A stretch of 64,000 nucleotides of DNA from Stenotrophomonas maltophilia (GCA_009912235.1 WNDS01000003.1:434001-498000), one strand, 5' to 3'; positions 1 through 9,377 are shown, numbered from the stretch's first letter. Translations and numbers: made by a program. The notes: a model not told the origin generated them from the letters alone.

Positions 1-478
1 CCGCGGCCAGCACCATCAGGCCCGGCACCGAAATAAAGCCGTCCACGCCGGGGCGCAGCACCACGATCACGCCCAGCAGGCCGATGCCGATGGCCGCCCA
101 GCGGCGCGGCCCGACCCGTTCACCCAGCAGCGGCACCGACAGCGCGGCGATCAGCAGCGGCGCCACGAAGTAGATGCTGTAGGCGGTGGACAGCGGCAGA
201 TCGCGCAGCGCGAACACGAAGCAGCCGATCATCACCATGCCCAGAACGCCGCGCAGCAGGTGCAGCGCCCAGCGGCGCGGGATGAGCGAGCGTGGACCGG
301 CACTGGCCAGCACCCAGACCAGCACGAACGGCAGCGAGGCCGCACCGCGCAGGAAGGTGACCTGCAGCGAGGGGTAAATGGTGGACAGCTGCTTCATGCC
401 CGCGTCCATCAGCGAGAAGCAGGCGACGGCGGCGACCATCCAAGCCACGGCGCGTGACGGGGAACGTTGGAGGTTCAT
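1..478 (-). CDS. EamA/DMT-family transporter, 3' end outside window
   Basis: Reading leftward from the ATG at 478 the frame stays open to the window edge, giving about 159 residues of a drug/metabolite transporter family protein; the C-terminal half lies beyond position 1. The N-terminus (MNLQRSPSRAVAWMVAAVAC) runs into hydrophobic helices, followed by an ERVGPRRWAAIGIGLLGV stretch typical of the end of the first EamA repeat. Family members are inner-membrane exporters or permeases with ten helices; the substrate cannot be told. It is divergent from yajQ, and the 74 bp between them must hold both promoters. Confidence 0.85.
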   Translation of the reverse strand, partial: MNLQRSPSRAVAWMVAAVACFSLMDAGMKQLSTIYPSLQVTFLRGAASLPFVLVWVLASAGPRSLIPRRWALHLLRGVLGMVMIGCFVFALRDLPLSTAYSIYFVAPLLIAALSVPLLGERVGPRRWAAIGIGLLGVIVVLRPGVDGFISVPGLMVLAA

Positions 479-552
479 GGCCCATTATCGCCGGCGCCGG
501 CGCGGCGTCCACCACTGGGTAGAATGGTGGCCGACCTATCAGGAGATTACCC

Positions 553-1035
553 ATGCCTTCCTTCGACGTTGTTTCCGAAGTCGATACGCACGAACTGACC
601 AATGCCATCGACCAGGCCAACCGCGAACTGGCCACCCGTTTCGACTTCAAGGGCGTGGACGCCAAGTTCGAGCGCGACGGCGATGTGATCAACCAGACCG
701 CGCCCACCGAGTTCCAGCTCAAGCAGATGAACGACATCCTGCGTGCACGGCTGGCCGCCCGTGGCATCGACGTTCTGAGCCTGGAGTTTGGCGATATCGA
801 GACCAACCTGGCCCAGGCCCGGCAGAAGATCACCGTCAAGCAGGGCATCGAGCAGAAGATCGCCAAGAAGATCGCCGCGGCGCTGAAAGAAGCCAAGCTG
901 AAGGTGGAAAGCCAGATCAACGGCGACAAGCTGCGCGTGCAGGGCAAGAAGCGCGATGACCTGCAGGACGCGATCGCGGTGCTGAAGGCCGGCAAGTTCG
1001 AACTGCCGCTGCAGTTCAACAACTTCCGCGACTGA
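553..1035 (+). CDS. yajQ: YajQ-family nucleotide-binding protein
   Basis: A 160-residue protein starting MPSFDVVSEVDTHELTNAID and ending QFNNFRD, the usual full length and both ends of the YajQ (DUF520) family. The fold is a pair of ferredoxin-like domains with no membrane segment. In Xanthomonas a family member binds cyclic di-GMP and acts with a LysR-type regulator on virulence genes (established for that homologue, inferred here). An AGGAGAT ribosome site lies about 7 bases before the ATG. It stands alone, with a convergent aldehyde dehydrogenase gene downstream. Confidence 0.93.
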   Translation: MPSFDVVSEVDTHELTNAIDQANRELATRFDFKGVDAKFERDGDVINQTAPTEFQLKQMNDILRARLAARGIDVLSLEFGDIETNLAQARQKITVKQGIEQKIAKKIAAALKEAKLKVESQINGDKLRVQGKKRDDLQDAIAVLKAGKFELPLQFNNFRD

Positions 1036-1118
1036 TCCACGCACCGGCACGGCGCTGGCGGCCTTCACCGCCAACGCCCGCCGGCCGGTGCCGGCCGCAC
1101 GCGCTCAGACAGGCGCGC

Positions 1119-2585
1119 TCAGATCGGATACGCCGGCGCCTCGCCCTTGATGGTCAGCCACTGCCACTGGGTGAACTCATCGACATTGGCCGGCCCGCCG
1201 ATGCTGGTGCCGTTGCCCGAGGCACCCACCCCGCCGAACGGGTTGATCACCTCATCGTTCACAGTTTGGTCGTTGATGTGCAGCAGGCCGGTGCGCAGGC
1301 GTTCGCCCAGTGCCAATGCGCGGCCGACGTTGCTCGACACCACGCCCATCGCCAGCCCGTAGTCGCTGTCGTTGGCCAGCTGCACGGCGTGGTCGTCGTC
1401 GTCGAACGGCACCACCACCGCCACCGGCGCGAAGATCTCTTCGTGGAACGCCGGGTTGGCCGCCGACACGTTGCCCAGCACGGTGGGCGCGAAGAACAGG
1501 CCCTCGTGGGTGCCGCCGGTTTCCAGCGTGGCACCGGCCTTCACCGCATCGTCCACCACGCGCGCGGCATGGTCGCGCTGCGCGGCGTTGATCAGCGGCC
1601 CCAGCGTCACGTCCTCGCGCGCCGGATCGCCCACTTTCAGCGATGCGGCCTTGGCCACCAGCTTCTGCAGGAACGCATCGTGGATCCGGCGGTGCACCAG
1701 CCCCCGGCCGGTGGCCATGCAGATCTGGCCCTGGTGCAGGTAGACGCCCCAGGCGGTGTTGGCCACGGCCAGGTCCAGGTCGGCATCGTCGAGGATGATC
1801 AGCGCATTCTTCCCGCCCAGTTCCAGCGAGACCTTCTTCAGGTGCCTGCCGGCGGCCTCGCCCACCTTGCGCCCGGCACCGGTCGAACCGGTGAACTGGA
1901 TCATCGCCACGTTGGGGTCGCTGGTCAGCGCCGCACCGGCATCGCCACCACCGGGCAGGATGTGCAGCACGCCGGCCGGCAGCCCGGCCTGTTCGAATAG
2001 GTGCGCGATGACCACGCCACCGCACACCGTCGTGCGCGGGTGGGGCTTGAGCACCACCGCATTGCCCAGCGCGATGGCCGGGGCGACCGCGCGCATGGCC
2101 AGGTACAGCGGGAAATTGAACGGCGAGATGACCCCGACCACGCCCAGTGGCCGGCGCCGCGCCAGGTTCAGCCGGCCCGGCTGCGAGGGCAGCACTTCAC
2201 CGGTACTGCGCGAGGGCAGCGCGGCGGCTTCGTGCAGCGCCTTGATGGTGATCCTCGCTTCGGTGGCGGCCTTGGCGCGGGTGGAGCCGCTCTCGCGCAC
2301 CAGCCAGTCGACCAGGGTATCGAAGTGCTGCTCGGCCAGCTGCGCGGCCTTGCGCAGCACCTGCGCACGCTGTTCGTAGGGCGCCGCGGCCCAGGCACGC
2401 TGGGCGTGCGCGGCACTTGCCGCCGAACGCGCCACCTGCTGCGCATCGGCCATGCCGATCTCGCCCAGCGCCTGGCCGGTGGCCGGTTCCAGCACCGGCT
2501 GGTGCTGCGCGGCAGCCGTGCACTGGCCATCGAAGAAGGCGCCGGACCACGATGCGGCCAGCAACCACGGGGTAGAAGCAGTCAT
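1119..2585 (-). CDS. NAD(P)+-dependent aldehyde dehydrogenase, benzaldehyde-dehydrogenase-like
   Basis: A 488-residue class-3-fold aldehyde dehydrogenase that would oxidise an aldehyde to its acid in the cytoplasm. Visible motifs are SPFNFPLYL near residue 150, the nucleotide-binding FTGSTGAGRKVGE, the general-base ELGGKNALI (Glu), the nucleophile in HQGQICMATGR (Cys) and EEIFAPVAVV. The start MTASTPWLLAASW at 2585 follows AAGGAACC; the frame stays open far upstream, but that part overlaps the divergent DUF1415 gene and is not needed. The QICMATGR form around the catalytic cysteine is seen in benzaldehyde/vanillin-type enzymes, but the substrate is inference. Confidence 0.9.
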   Translation of the reverse strand: MTASTPWLLAASWSGAFFDGQCTAAAQHQPVLEPATGQALGEIGMADAQQVARSAASAAHAQRAWAAAPYEQRAQVLRKAAQLAEQHFDTLVDWLVRESGSTRAKAATEARITIKALHEAAALPSRSTGEVLPSQPGRLNLARRRPLGVVGVISPFNFPLYLAMRAVAPAIALGNAVVLKPHPRTTVCGGVVIAHLFEQAGLPAGVLHILPGGGDAGAALTSDPNVAMIQFTGSTGAGRKVGEAAGRHLKKVSLELGGKNALIILDDADLDLAVANTAWGVYLHQGQICMATGRGLVHRRIHDAFLQKLVAKAASLKVGDPAREDVTLGPLINAAQRDHAARVVDDAVKAGATLETGGTHEGLFFAPTVLGNVSAANPAFHEEIFAPVAVVVPFDDDDHAVQLANDSDYGLAMGVVSSNVGRALALGERLRTGLLHINDQTVNDEVINPFGGVGASGNGTSIGGPANVDEFTQWQWLTIKGEAPAYPI

Positions 2586-2775
2586 GCAGGTTCCTTGGAG
2601 GATCGTGCGCCCGCTGCACGCCTGCGGCCACCGCCTGGGGGCCGTCAGCGCCCCGCGGGCCGGTGGGGGAAGGGACTGGACCGCCAGCATGGGCGCGCGC
2701 GGGTTCGCGCACGGTGAACAGCGCAGCGCAGGGCGACTGCCTGCAATGACCGCCCCGCCAGCCGAAGTGCCCGCC

Positions 2776-3357
2776 ATGACCGACCTTGAACCCCGCGCCG
2801 ACGATGCGCCTGCCGAAGACCCCATCCTGGCCGCCCGCCAGTGGCTGGAGCGCATCGTGATCGGCCTGAACCTGTGCCCGTTCGCCAAGGCGGTGTACGT
2901 GAAGGAGCAGGTGCGCTTCGTGCTCAGCGATGCCGCCACGCCCGAGGCGCTGGTGGAGGAACTGGCCAAGGAACTGGTGCTGCTGCGCGACACTCCGGCT
3001 GCGCAGATCGACACCACGCTGATCGTGCACCCGCAGGTGCTGACCGACTTCCTGGACTACAACGATTTCCTCGACAACGCCGATGCGGCGATCGAGGCAC
3101 TGGACCTGCAGGGCATCCTGCAGGTGGCCAGCTTCCATCCCGATTACCAGTTCGATGGCGTGTCGGCCGACGATGCCAGCAACTACACCAACCGTGCGCC
3201 CTACCCCACCCTGCACCTGCTGCGCGAGGACAGCGTGGCGCGCGTGGTGGACGCCTACCCGGACCCGGACGTGATCGTCGAACGCAATATCCAGACCCTG
3301 GACCGGATCGGTGTGGACGGCTGGTTCCGCCGCCTGCGTGGGCAGGACCTCTCATGA
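2776..3357 (+). CDS. DUF1415 domain-containing protein
   Basis: A 193-residue conserved protein of unknown function. It has the family's IGLNLCPFAKAV motif near residue 30, the YNDFLDNADAAIE middle segment and the ASFHPDYQF segment. No signal peptide or membrane helix is visible, so it is probably cytosolic. An alternative in-frame ATG at 2746 would add ten residues; 2776 is chosen because family members usually begin shortly before the acidic stretch. Its TGA overlaps the ATG of the following SDR gene by 4 bp, so the two are translationally coupled and may share a pathway. Confidence 0.85.
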   Translation: MTDLEPRADDAPAEDPILAARQWLERIVIGLNLCPFAKAVYVKEQVRFVLSDAATPEALVEELAKELVLLRDTPAAQIDTTLIVHPQVLTDFLDYNDFLDNADAAIEALDLQGILQVASFHPDYQFDGVSADDASNYTNRAPYPTLHLLREDSVARVVDAYPDPDVIVERNIQTLDRIGVDGWFRRLRGQDLS

Positions 3358-4157
3358 GTGCGGTGCCGGGCATCCAGGCGTGGCCGGCCGCACCGCTGGC
3401 GGGCAAGGTGGTGCTGGTCACCGGCGGCGCCAACGGCGTGGGCCGTGGCATCGCGCAGGCGGTGCTGGGTGCCGGTGGCCGCGTGCTGATCGGCGATCTG
3501 GACGTGGAAGCGGGCCAGGCCTGCCTGGCCGAATGGCAGCGGGGCGATGACGCCGCGTTCCAGCCGCTGGACATCGCCGACGAGGCCAGCGTGCAGGCCT
3601 TCATCGAAATCGCGCAGCAGCGATTCGGCCGCATCGACGGGCTGGTCAACAACGCCGGCATCGCCGCGCCGCATGGCACGCCGCTGGCGCAGATGCCGTG
3701 GGAGGAATGACAGCGACGGCTGTCCTCGCTGCACGGCGCGTTCCTGTGCAGCAAGCATGCGCTGCCCGCGCTGGCGGCCGAAGGCAGCGGCGCGATCATC
3801 AACGTGGCCTCCACCCGCGCGCGCCAGTCCGAACCGGACAGCGAAGCCTATGCGGCGGCCAAGGGCGGGCTGGTTGCCTTCACCCATGCGCTGGCGATCA
3901 GCGCCGGGCCTACGGTGCGGGTGAACTGCATCAGCCCGGGCTGGATCAGCACCCGCGCCTGGCAGGCACCTTCGCGGCGTGGCGAGGCCGACCTGTCGGC
4001 CAGCGACCACGCACAACACCCGGTCGGCCGCGTGGGCCAGCCCGAAGACATCGGCGCGCTGGCCGTCTACCTGCTGTCGGCGCTGTCCGGCTTCACCACC
4101 GGCCAGGATTTCATTGTCGACGGCGGCATGACCCGGAAGATGATCTACGCCGACTGA
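3354..4157 (+). pseudogene. SDR-family oxidoreductase interrupted by an in-frame TGA
   Basis: The reading frame encodes a classical short-chain dehydrogenase of about 267 codons. It has the cofactor motif TGGANGVGRG, the NNAGIAAP motif, the catalytic Tyr/Lys in [15 protein letters not shown], and the C-terminal [12 protein letters not shown] at 3708-3710 follows PWEE in the same frame; family members usually have Trp here, so TGG to TGA is the likely change. Downstream coding resumes without frameshift ([19 protein letters not shown]). As read, only the Rossmann N-terminus (118 residues) would be made, without the active site. Either a true nonsense allele or a base-call error. It overlaps the DUF1415 stop. 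Confidence 0.85.
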
Positions 4158-4167
4158 CCGGTGTGCG

Positions 4168-4242
4168 GTAGCGCCGGGCCATGCCCGGCGGCTCTTCTTG
4201 CCGTGCCGCGCTGCGCGCTCGCCGGGCATGGCCCGGCGCTAC
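4168..4242. repeat. SMAG-type palindromic repeat, dimer
   Basis: Two inverted copies of a GTAG-headed stem-loop (GTAGCGCCGGGCCATGCCCGG and its complement) flank a short linker. Each arm folds by itself, and the two arms pair with each other. It matches the GTAG-tetranucleotide REP families described in Stenotrophomonas maltophilia. It fills the gap between two convergent genes and may act in mRNA 3'-end stability. Confidence 0.85.
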
Positions 4243-4266
4243 CGGGATGCACCGCCTTTTCTGCGG

Positions 4267-6297
4267 TTACGCCCTGCCCGAGTGGCGCAGCAGTGCATCG
4301 ATGCTCGGCGCACGGCCACGGAACGCGGCGAAATTCTCCGCCGCACTGCGGCTGCCGCCGCGCCCCAGCACTTCATCGCGGAAGCGCTCGCCGGTCTCGG
4401 CCAGCGCACCGGGCGCTTCCTCAAACGCGGCGTAGGCATCGGCGCTGAGCACCTCGGCCCACTTGTAGCTGTAGTAACCGGCGGCGTATCCGCCAGCGAA
4501 GATGTGGCTGAACTGGTGCGGGAAACGGCTCCAGGACGGTGGGTGGTTCACCGCCACTTCCGCGCGCACGCGGTCCAGCAATGCCAGCACGCTGTCCTGC
4601 GCAGCATCGCCACGGCTGTGCAGCAGCATGTCGAACAGGCCGAATTCCAGCTGGCGCACGGTGGCCATGCCGCTGTGGAAGTTACGTGCGGCCAGCATGC
4701 GATCGTACAGCGCGCGCGGCAGCGGCGCGCCGGTGTCCGCGTGCGCGGTCATGCCCTGCAGGTGGTCCCATTCCCAGCAGAAGTTCTCCATGAACTGGCT
4801 GGGCATTTCCACCGCATCCCACTCCACACCGTTGATGCCGGCCACGCCCAGTTCGCCGATGCGGGTCAGCAGCTGGTGCAGGCCATGGCTCATTTCATGG
4901 AACAGCGTGGTCACTTCGTTGTGGCTGAAGGTGGCCGGCCGGCCCTCGGCACCGCGCCCGAAGTTGCAGACCAGGTACACCAGCGGCGTCTGCACGCTGC
5001 CATCGGCCCGCACGCGGCGGTTGCGGCAGTCGTCCATCCACGCGCCACCGCGCTTGCCGCCGCGTGCGTACAGGTCCAGGTAGAACTGGCCCACGAGCGC
5101 ACCGCTGCCGTCGACCAGGCGGAAGAAGCGCACGTCCTCGTGCCAGACCGGGGCGCCGTCGGCCTGCACGCGCAGGCCATACAACTGCTCGATGACCGAG
5201 AACAGCCCGGCCAGCACCTTCGGTTCGCTGAAGTACGGCTTCACTTCCTGCTCGGAATAGCTGTAGCGCGCCTGCCGCAGGCGGTCGGCGGCGAAGGCGA
5301 GGTCCCAGGCCTGCAGGGTGTCGATGCCCAGCTGCTCGCGCGCGAACTGCTCCAGCTCGGCGCGATCCTTGCCGGCGAACGGCTTGGCGCGCGCAGCCAG
5401 GTCGCGCAGGAAGGCCAGCACTTCGGCCGGGTCCTGCGCCATCTTGGTGGCCACCGAATAATCGGCGTAGGAAGCAAAGCCCAGCAGCGCGGCCAGTTCG
5501 GCGCGAAGGGCCAGGATGCGGTCGATGTTGCCGCTGTTGTCCAGCGCGTCGTCGCCGAACTCGGACGCACGCTGTGCGCTGGCGCGGTACAGGATCTCGC
5601 GCAGGTCGCGGTTTTCGGCATAGGTCTGCACCGGCAGGTAGCACGGCATCTGCAGGGTCAGCTTCCAGCCGGCCGCGCCGTCCTTGTCGGCCGCCGCACG
5701 CGCGGCAGCCTTCACATCGTCGGGCAAGCCGGCCAGGCGCGCCGGGTCCTGCACCAGCAGCGACCATGCATCGGTGGCATCGAGCACGTTCTGCGAGAAC
5801 GTCGCCGACAGCGCCGACAGTTCTTCCTTGATGGCACTGAAACGCTGCTGCCCGGCCGCGTCCAGTTCGGCACCGCCCAGGCGGAAGTCGCGCAGCGTGT
5901 TGTCCAGCACCTTGCGCCGGGTCGCATCGTAGCCGGCGGCCTCTGCGCTGGCGGCCAGCGCCTGGTACTGGCGGAACAGCGCCAGGTTCTGGCCCAGTGC
6001 GCTGGCGAAGCGGGTCACACGCGGCAGGTTCTCGTTGTAGACCTCGCGCAGCTCGGGGGTGTTCACCACCGCCTGCAGGTGGCCGATCTGGCCCCAGGCG
6101 CGCCACAGGCGCTCGGTGGCATCGTCCAGCGGCGCAACGAAGCTGTCCCAGCGCACCGACTGCACCTGTTCGGCCTGGGCCACGGCGGCCTCGGCCTCGG
6201 CCAGCAGCACGTCCAGCGCCGGGCCGACATGCCCGGGCCGGATCTCATCGAAGCGCGGCAGGCCGGAAAAATCGAGCAGGGGGTTGGCAGCGGTCAC
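4267..6297 (-). CDS. prlC: Oligopeptidase A, M3-family zinc metallopeptidase
   Basis: A 676-residue M3 peptidase that degrades short peptides, including cleaved signal peptides, in the cytoplasm. The zinc site TLFHEMSHGLHQLL (HExxH) is present near residue 465, followed by EWDAVEMPSQFMENF, which supplies the third ligand. The GTG at 6297 (then TAANPLLDFSGLPRF) is preferred because a GGAG lies about 8 bases upstream and homologues start here; an upstream ATG at 6357 would add 20 residues but lacks a clear ribosome site. It is monocistronic and convergent with the SDR frame. Confidence 0.92.
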   Translation of the reverse strand: MTAANPLLDFSGLPRFDEIRPGHVGPALDVLLAEAEAAVAQAEQVQSVRWDSFVAPLDDATERLWRAWGQIGHLQAVVNTPELREVYNENLPRVTRFASALGQNLALFRQYQALAASAEAAGYDATRRKVLDNTLRDFRLGGAELDAAGQQRFSAIKEELSALSATFSQNVLDATDAWSLLVQDPARLAGLPDDVKAAARAAADKDGAAGWKLTLQMPCYLPVQTYAENRDLREILYRASAQRASEFGDDALDNSGNIDRILALRAELAALLGFASYADYSVATKMAQDPAEVLAFLRDLAARAKPFAGKDRAELEQFAREQLGIDTLQAWDLAFAADRLRQARYSYSEQEVKPYFSEPKVLAGLFSVIEQLYGLRVQADGAPVWHEDVRFFRLVDGSGALVGQFYLDLYARGGKRGGAWMDDCRNRRVRADGSVQTPLVYLVCNFGRGAEGRPATFSHNEVTTLFHEMSHGLHQLLTRIGELGVAGINGVEWDAVEMPSQFMENFCWEWDHLQGMTAHADTGAPLPRALYDRMLAARNFHSGMATVRQLEFGLFDMLLHSRGDAAQDSVLALLDRVRAEVAVNHPPSWSRFPHQFSHIFAGGYAAGYYSYKWAEVLSADAYAAFEEAPGALAETGERFRDEVLGRGGSRSAAENFAAFRGRAPSIDALLRHSGRA

Positions 6298-6453
6298 GGG
6301 CGTCTCCAGCGGTACATCGGGGGAATGCACTGGATATGGCACTGCCGCGCGCCCCATGCAAGGGGGCCGGCGCGATGTTCACGCCGGGCTTACGCCGCCG
6401 GGCCGAGGCTTGCGCTGCGGGGGAGCCGCAACTGGACATGCCGGAGGCAGTAC

Positions 6454-6849
6454 ATGGATGCGCTTGCGCGATCTCCCCTTTGCCTGGACCTGGCGCTGAC
6501 CGCCACGGCGGCCGAGCTGGCCTGGATTGCCGCCCTGTGCGATGCCGGCGACGATGCCGGCCGCCACCTGGCCCAGCTGCAGCAGCTGCAGCAGCAGGCC
6601 GGCCGCTTCGGCGACGAACAGGTCTGGTACCCCTACGAGGTGATCGAGCGCGGCGCACGCCGGCTGCACCCCGGCCACGAGCGTGAGTTCGTGGCCTGCA
6701 TGCTGCTGTGGCTGCAGGCCTTGTCCCAGGGCCGCAGCAGCGTGCTCGACCCACGCCTGCACCTGGACGACTGCGGGATGGATATCGAAGCCCTGCCCGA
6801 CGCGCTGCGCGACACCGTGCTGGATGCGTTCATGGCAGCGGGGTACTAG
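6454..6849 (+). CDS. Conserved hypothetical protein, 131 aa
   Basis: A small soluble protein beginning MDALARSPLCLDLALTAT, with a glutamine/leucine-rich helix (LAQLQQLQQQAGRFG) near residues 35-50 and an acidic C-terminus ending AFMAAGY. A GGAGG ribosome site 8 bases before the ATG supports both the start and the gene. No family with a known role is recognised, and no signal peptide or membrane helix is seen. Divergent from prlC. Its TAG stop shares its last base with the first base of the following SMAG repeat. Confidence 0.65.
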   Translation: MDALARSPLCLDLALTATAAELAWIAALCDAGDDAGRHLAQLQQLQQQAGRFGDEQVWYPYEVIERGARRLHPGHEREFVACMLLWLQALSQGRSSVLDPRLHLDDCGMDIEALPDALRDTVLDAFMAAGY

Positions 6850-6936
6850 TAGAGTCGACTGTTGGTCGACTGCCCTTGATCCAGACATCGGAAAACCCCG
6901 CGCTGCGCGCGAAAGTCGACTGACAGTCGACTCTAC
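6849..6936. repeat. SMAG-type palindromic repeat, dimer (GTCGAC class)
   Basis: GTAGAGTCGACTGTTGGTCGAC at the left end and GTCGACTGACAGTCGACTCTAC at the right end form mutually inverted stem-loops around a linker containing CCCCGCGCTGCGCGC. It is the second sequence class of GTAG repeats in the window; related copies lie at 31040 and 45543. It sits between convergent genes and probably doubles as a bidirectional 3'-end structure. Confidence 0.85.
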
Positions 6937-7008
6937 CCGCGTGGACAGATCACCGGGCACCGGACCCACGCGCCCCAACCCACGCGCGTGATGCGTGGGC
7001 GCTTCCGC

Positions 7009-8118
7009 TCAGAGGTCTTCCAGACTGCACCACGGCAGCGCCGGCAGGCCCGGCCCGGCCACGGCCGCGGCCAGCTGCGCGTCGGCGCCATCCACATCGA
7101 TGCCCTGGCGGCCATTCCAGGCCGGGTCGTAGTAGCTGTGCGCGTAGCGCTCGCCGGCATCGCACAGGATGCTGACGATGCTGCCCTGGCGCCCGGCCGC
7201 GCGCATCCGCTGCGCCGCCTGCAGTACGCCGATGAAATTGGTGCCGGTGGAACCGCCCACGCGGCGGCCCAGCTGGCGGCTGACATGGCGCATCGCCGCC
7301 AGGCTCAGCGCATCGGGCACCTTCACCATCGCATCCACGCAGGACGGAATGAAGCTCGATTCCACCCGTGGCCGGCCGATGCCCTCCACCCGCGAACCGC
7401 CCTCGCAGGTCAGCGCACGCCACGGCTCACCAGCAGCGGCGGCACGGTAGCCGTCGAAGAGCACCGAGATCTCCGGGTCCGCGCACAGGATGCGGGTGTC
7501 ATGCCGGCGGTAGCTCACATAGCGGCCCAGCGTGGCGGCGGTACCGCCGGTGCCCGGACTGCACACGATCCATTCCGGCACCGGGCTGGGTTCGTCGCCC
7601 ATCTGCTTGAAGATCGATTCGGCGATGTTGTTGTTGGCACGCCAGTCGGTGGCGCGCTCGGCGTAGGTGAACTGGTCCATGAAGTGGCCGCCGGTTTCGC
7701 GGGCCAGCTTTTCCGAATCGCAGTTCAGGTCGCAGGCACGCTGCACCAGGTGGCAGCGGCCGCCGTGGAATTCGATGGCCGCGATCTTTTCCGGCGAGGT
7801 GGTGGCCGGCATCACCGCGATGAACGGCAGGCCCAGCAGGCGCGCGAAATAGGCTTCGGATACCGCCGTCGAGCCGCTGGAGGCCTCGATCACCGGGCGC
7901 CCCTCGCGCAGCCAGCCGTTGGCCAGCGCGTACAGGAACAGCGAGCGCGCCAGGCGGTGCTTCAGGCTGCCGGTAGGGTGGCTGGACTCGTCCTTCAGGT
8001 ACACATCGATGCCATCGAAGCCGGGCAGCGCCAGCGGAATCAGATGGGTATCGGCGGAACGGTTGAAATCGGCTTCGATCTTGCGGATGGCCGCGGCCAC
8101 CCATTCGCGCTGGGACAT
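7009..8118 (-). CDS. PLP-dependent cysteine-synthase-family enzyme, Cds1-like
   Basis: A 369-residue fold-type II PLP enzyme. Lys53 in [20 protein letters not shown] is the probable Schiff-base lysine. [20 protein letters not shown] supplies the substrate-binding loop, [15 protein letters not shown] the phosphate-binding glycine loop, and [10 protein letters not shown] follows near the C-terminus. These features resemble the mycobacterial Cds1 L-cysteine desulfhydrase group more than CysK/CysM, so it may release sulfide from cysteine; synthase activity is not excluded. Start [13 protein letters not shown] at 8118. Divergent from gloA, with 118 bp between. Confidence 0.82.
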   Translation of the reverse strand: MSQREWVAAAIRKIEADFNRSADTHLIPLALPGFDGIDVYLKDESSHPTGSLKHRLARSLFLYALANGWLREGRPVIEASSGSTAVSEAYFARLLGLPFIAVMPATTSPEKIAAIEFHGGRCHLVQRACDLNCDSEKLARETGGHFMDQFTYAERATDWRANNNIAESIFKQMGDEPSPVPEWIVCSPGTGGTAATLGRYVSYRRHDTRILCADPEISVLFDGYRAAAAGEPWRALTCEGGSRVEGIGRPRVESSFIPSCVDAMVKVPDALSLAAMRHVSRQLGRRVGGSTGTNFIGVLQAAQRMRAAGRQGSIVSILCDAGERYAHSYYDPAWNGRQGIDVDGADAQLAAAVAGPGLPALPWCSLEDL

Positions 8119-8236
8119 GGCGGAATGTGGTCCGGATGGAACGATGATGCCGCCATTGTACGTCGCAGTGCCGTCAGCTGCCGGCCGATAGAATGGAGCA
8201 CCCGGCCCCTTCGGGCCCGTATCCAGGACCTCCCCC

Positions 8237-8755
8237 ATGACCATTCCCGCCCTGCGCGACGTGCCCGGCGTGACCGCCCAGGCCCCGGCCGAGACCGCCG
8301 GCTTCGTGTTCAACCACACCATGCTGCGCGTGAAGGACAGTGCCGCCTCGCTGGACTTCTACACCCGCGTGCCGGGTTACCAGCTGATCGACAAGCGCGA
8401 TTTCCCCGAAGCCCAGTTCAGCCTGTACTTCCTGGCCTACGTGCCGGCCGGCGTGGCCGTGCCCGAGGACGACGCCGCGCGCCGCCGGTGGATGGCCGGC
8501 CTGCCGGGCGTGCTGGAGCTGACCCACAACCACGGCACCGAAACCCAGCAGGGCCCGGTCTACCACGACGGCAACAGCGATCCGCGTGGTTTTGGCCACA
8601 TCTGCGTGTCGGTGCCGGACATCGAAGCGGCCTGCCAGCGCTTCGAAGACCTGGGCGTGACCTTCCAGAAGCGCCTGGCCGACGGCCGCATGAAGCACCT
8701 GGCCTTCATCAAGGACCCGGACGGCTACTGGGTGGAAATCATCAGCAACGCCTGA
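8237..8755 (+). CDS. gloA: Lactoylglutathione lyase (glyoxalase I)
   Basis: A 172-residue vicinal-oxygen-chelate protein that isomerises the methylglyoxal-glutathione hemithioacetal to S-lactoylglutathione. The first module contains [18 protein letters not shown]; the metal ligands are in NHTM (His), ELTHNHGTE (Glu/His), GHICVSVPD (His) and YWVEIIS (Glu). The insertion [19 protein letters not shown] is typical of the longer bacterial enzyme. An AGGACC ribosome site precedes the ATG. The next gene is a shorter VOC protein of the same superfamily, separated by a SMAG repeat. Confidence 0.93.
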   Translation: MTIPALRDVPGVTAQAPAETAGFVFNHTMLRVKDSAASLDFYTRVPGYQLIDKRDFPEAQFSLYFLAYVPAGVAVPEDDAARRRWMAGLPGVLELTHNHGTETQQGPVYHDGNSDPRGFGHICVSVPDIEAACQRFEDLGVTFQKRLADGRMKHLAFIKDPDGYWVEIISNA

Positions 8756-8777
8756 CCCGGAAAGGGGCACAATTCCG

Positions 8778-8849
8778 GTAGCGCCGGGCCATGCCCGGCG
8801 GCCTTGAGCGGGCCGCGCTGCGCGCTCGCCGGGCACGGCCCGGCGCTAC
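8778..8849. repeat. SMAG-type palindromic repeat, dimer (GCCGGGC class)
   Basis: GTAGCGCCGGGCCATGCCCGG and an inverted copy ending GCTAC enclose a GGCCGCGCTGCGCGCTC linker, almost the same design as the copy at 4168. Here it lies between two genes on the same strand (gloA and a VOC gene), so it could separate their transcripts. Confidence 0.85.
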
Positions 8850-8878
8850 CGACTCCGTCCCCTTCTGAAGAGGTACGC

Positions 8879-9307
8879 ATGGAAACGATGGAACTGCACC
8901 GCGGGCGCCTGATCGACCACCTGCAGCTGGTGGTGGCCGACCTGGCCGCCAGCCGCCGCTTCTACCTGGCCGTGCTGGAGGTGATCGGCGTGCCACTGGC
9001 CGGCGAAGGCCCGGATTTCTTCTGGGCCGATGAGCTGTTCGTGTCCAGCACCAGCAGCGAGGCCGCCGCCGGCCAGCTGACCGGCCGCCACCACCTGGCG
9101 CTCCAGGCGCGCAGCCGCGACACCGTAGATGCCTTCCACCGCGCCGCAATCGCTGCCGGCGGCAACGACAACGGCGCCCCGGGCGAACGCGCGTACCACC
9201 CGGGTTACTACGGGGCGTTCGTGCTCGACCCGGACGGCAACAACATCGAAGTGGTCTTCCACGGCCCGGCCACCTACAGCGCCGGTTCGGTGAAGGTCAG
9301 CTTCTGA
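8879..9307 (+). CDS. VOC-family protein (glyoxalase/bleomycin-resistance fold)
   Basis: A 142-residue single-module VOC protein starting METMELHRGRLIDHLQLVVAD. Possible metal ligands are His in IDHLQL, His in TGRHHLALQ and Glu in NNIEVVFHG. The sequence has two beta-alpha-beta-beta-beta units and no export signal. Members include dioxygenases, isomerases and thiol transferases, so the reaction is not predictable. An AAGAGG ribosome site lies 6 bases before the ATG. Downstream is a half SMAG repeat and a hairpin shared with the convergent CBS gene. Confidence 0.8.
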   Translation: METMELHRGRLIDHLQLVVADLAASRRFYLAVLEVIGVPLAGEGPDFFWADELFVSSTSSEAAAGQLTGRHHLALQARSRDTVDAFHRAAIAAGGNDNGAPGERAYHPGYYGAFVLDPDGNNIEVVFHGPATYSAGSVKVSF

Positions 9308-9310
9308 TTC

Positions 9311-9347
9311 CTGCGCTGCGCGCTCGCCGGGCGTGGCCCGGCGCTAC
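9311..9347. repeat. SMAG half element
   Basis: Only the right arm of a GCCGGGC-class element is present (CGCTCGCCGGGCGTGGCCCG then GCGCTAC), with the usual CTGCGCTGCG linker before it and no left arm. It is a monomer in a convergent gap. Confidence 0.7.
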
Positions 9348-9354
9348 CAACGAA

Positions 9355-9377
9355 GAAGCCGGGCGATGCCCGGCTTC
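9355..9377. terminator. Bidirectional hairpin terminator
   Basis: GAAGCCGGGC-GAT-GCCCGGCTTC is a perfect 10-bp stem with a 3-base loop, followed on the plus strand by GTTCG. It lies between the convergent VOC and CBS genes, so it can end both transcripts. The U-tract is weak. Confidence 0.6.

Noticed and set aside
120..1074. Long minus-strand open frames across yajQ
   Set aside because: They are the antisense of yajQ and the EamA gene in a high-GC sequence; composition is Arg/Ala/Ser-rich with no recognisable motif.
4198..6849. An 883-codon plus-strand frame over prlC
   Set aside because: It is antisense to the well-supported peptidase gene; only its last 131 codons (from 6454), which have their own ribosome site, are kept.
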